Assembly (NCBI GenBank): GCA_030549495.1
Contig: JAUIRK010000894.1
Location: 1,054,001-1,118,000 of the forward strand
Reading direction: 5' to 3'
DNA: 64,000 bases
Source: Nectonema munidae
Taxonomy: Eukaryota > Nematomorpha > Nectonematoida > Nectonematidae
Below are positions 62,417 through 64,000 of the stretch, in pieces (positions within the stretch are counted from its first letter, which is position 1; every line of letters begins with the position of its first letter). A model generated the notes under the pieces. The model saw nothing but the letters and a program-made list of their open reading frames with translations. It had not been told where the DNA came from and did not search any database. Both the position numbers and the translations under genes were made by a program.

Positions 62417-64000
62417 CTAAAATGAAAAGCTTTCCAGATTTTACTGAAGCATTCAATGTGAGTGTCACGCCTCATCAGACTGGCTATCCACTGTCACACA
62501 AATGTGTGCATGCAACGGTCAACCGTTACTATACGCAGTTAAATTGTCGTTTTTTGATAAAGGATGCTGATTTTTTATATTTAATTTTTGGCCCAAGTTT
62601 TATTTGAAAAGAGTAGGCAATAAAATGCGAGTGAGATAAAACTTTAAATAAAAAAAATTAAAAAAACAAACAAAAAAACTAAAAGCAATACAAAAAGAAC
62701 TACAAACATACGAATGCATGCATTCATTTTTCTATCTTTTTATGAAGACATTTTTAAAGAAATGTTTCCCTATATTTTGCATATGCTGACTATCTTGTTA
62801 ACATTGACTTTGTGTATAATAGCTAGAAACAGTGGTGCACAGTTTCTTAATCTTGTTAAAAAATTTATCAATAAAAATTGAGAATCAATGAAAATAATTG
62901 AAACAAATCATTTTTATCATTTAATATGGCGAAATTGTTTTCTACCTAATACACCAACAAATAAACTTTGGGAGACGGATACTCTAATTTTACATAATAT
63001 GTCTTCTCATCTTTATTAAATTTTGTGTTGGAATATATAAGTAATTTATAATTAAATACTAATTATAATTAAAAATTTTTGATTATATTCTTTTATTGTA
63101 AAAAATAAAGTCTTTGACAGACATGCGCATAATAGCAATATTTAAAATAAAGAAAAATGAAGGAATTTCATTAATGTTCCTTTATGACATGTGAACAAGA
63201 AGAAGATATACTTTTGAAGGCGGTCGTAAATTTAAAAAATAAAGTTTCTGTTGTAAGATTAAGTTTTTTATGAAAAAATTTACACTAGGAACCTAGGCGA
63301 ACGGTGAAGTAGTGCTGATTAAATAATCTCAATGTTTTAAATAGCATAACTGACATAATTATTTAATCAAATAAACAATATTTGAAAAGACTATATATAA
63401 TATCGCAATGATAGGTCAATTCAAGGCATTTTTTAAAGTTAGGTTTAGGGCAAGGGTTCCCTAATACTAACACTAACCCTTTGTTTTTATTACTAGACAT
63501 ATACTAACTTGGCGCCATTTTTTCTTAGTAGGAGTGGGTTGGGGCCAAAAAACACAGTGGAAGGCCATGACCCATATCCACTATTAATGTTAAAACAGGC
63601 CCTGGGTCAATTGACCCTAATGGCCTTTGTAGATAGTAAAGTTTTTCTGACTTTCTAGGTTGTTTGGTACTTTTTAACCTTCTTACTCTACAATTTTAAT
63701 TGTTTTTAGTTTCATGGTTGAATATTTCAAAAAAAAATTTTAAAGCACAAATTAGAAATTTTTCAATAATTTTTTTGTTTTTTTAAATCTTAATTTTTAA
63801 AGGTAAATAATTTTTTTCTTTTTTTTGCTATCGTAATTTCCAATATGTATAATCTCTTTTTACTGATATCATTCCAGTTTAAATAGGCTGTAAATATTAT
63901 TCGCCCACTTTCAAAGAGCCTTTTTATGCTACCAGTTTATTTTATCAATGATTAACTTTTCTTCATATGTATAGATGTTTATTAACTATATATATATTAT
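62417..64000. other. Presumed upstream intron of the receptor gene
   Basis: No Cys-loop exon or other coding sequence recognised. Near 63430-63650 the sequence is less AT-rich (GTTAGGTTTAGGGC, CACTAACCC) and may be repeat-derived. Confidence 0.45.

Noticed and set aside
63430-63480. Telomere-like GTTAGG / TTTAGGG / CTAACCC words
   Set aside because: They are not in tandem array, occur in both orientations within 50 bp and are surrounded by ordinary AT-rich sequence.

Overview
The window is about 64 kb of AT-rich (roughly 70% A+T), intron-rich DNA from an invertebrate animal. I see no operons, ribosome binding sites, rRNA, true tRNA genes or CRISPR. The animal assignment rests on spliced genes with GT-AG introns for an AHCYL1/IRBIT-type protein, an immunoglobulin-domain protein and a Cys-loop receptor, set among CR1-type LINEs, hAT, pogo and piggyBac elements and tRNA-derived SINEs. 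I cannot name the species.

Layout. 1-1413: a pogo/Tigger-type DNA transposon on the minus strand, cut by the window edge. About 1440-4180: a degenerate non-LTR retrotransposon on the minus strand. 5.5-7.0 kb: a degenerate hAT transposase. 12.6-13.8 kb: a short hAT-like element with subterminal repeats. 15.07-25.88 kb, plus strand: six exons holding the last 405 residues of an AHCYL1-like protein, to the stop codon. Its introns hold two piggyBac-type MITEs, two or three hAT-type elements and a tRNA-SINE.

28.25-43.95 kb, minus strand: five exons whose splice phases fit without a gap. They encode two immunoglobulin domains followed by a long disordered, charge-rich tail in one 1.39-kb exon. No transmembrane segment is visible. 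One 7-kb intron of this gene holds, on the opposite strand, a small 3CxxC zinc-finger gene (about 37.2-37.57 kb), as well as a tandem repeat, tRNA-SINEs, an RNase H-bearing LINE fragment and a hAT copy interrupted by a near-perfect foldback element.

45.0-45.5 kb: a pogo-type MITE. 48.9-55.8 kb: two CR1-like LINEs head to head. The left one is decayed. The right one is nearly whole, with endonuclease and reverse transcriptase motifs and only a few breaks. 56.85-62.42 kb, minus strand: the last four exons of an anion-type Cys-loop receptor (end of the ligand domain, M1 to M4, stop). Two MITEs lie in its M3-M4 loop intron and one piggyBac-type MITE in another intron. Its 5' exons lie beyond the right edge.

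The three best supported host genes are unrelated and do not form a cluster. They are a regulatory NAD-binding AHCY paralogue, an Ig protein that is probably extracellular, and a ligand-gated chloride channel subunit. The most unusual item is the Ig protein's polyampholytic C-terminal exon, with its duplicated DDIPYYPNY motif, and the gene nested inside it.
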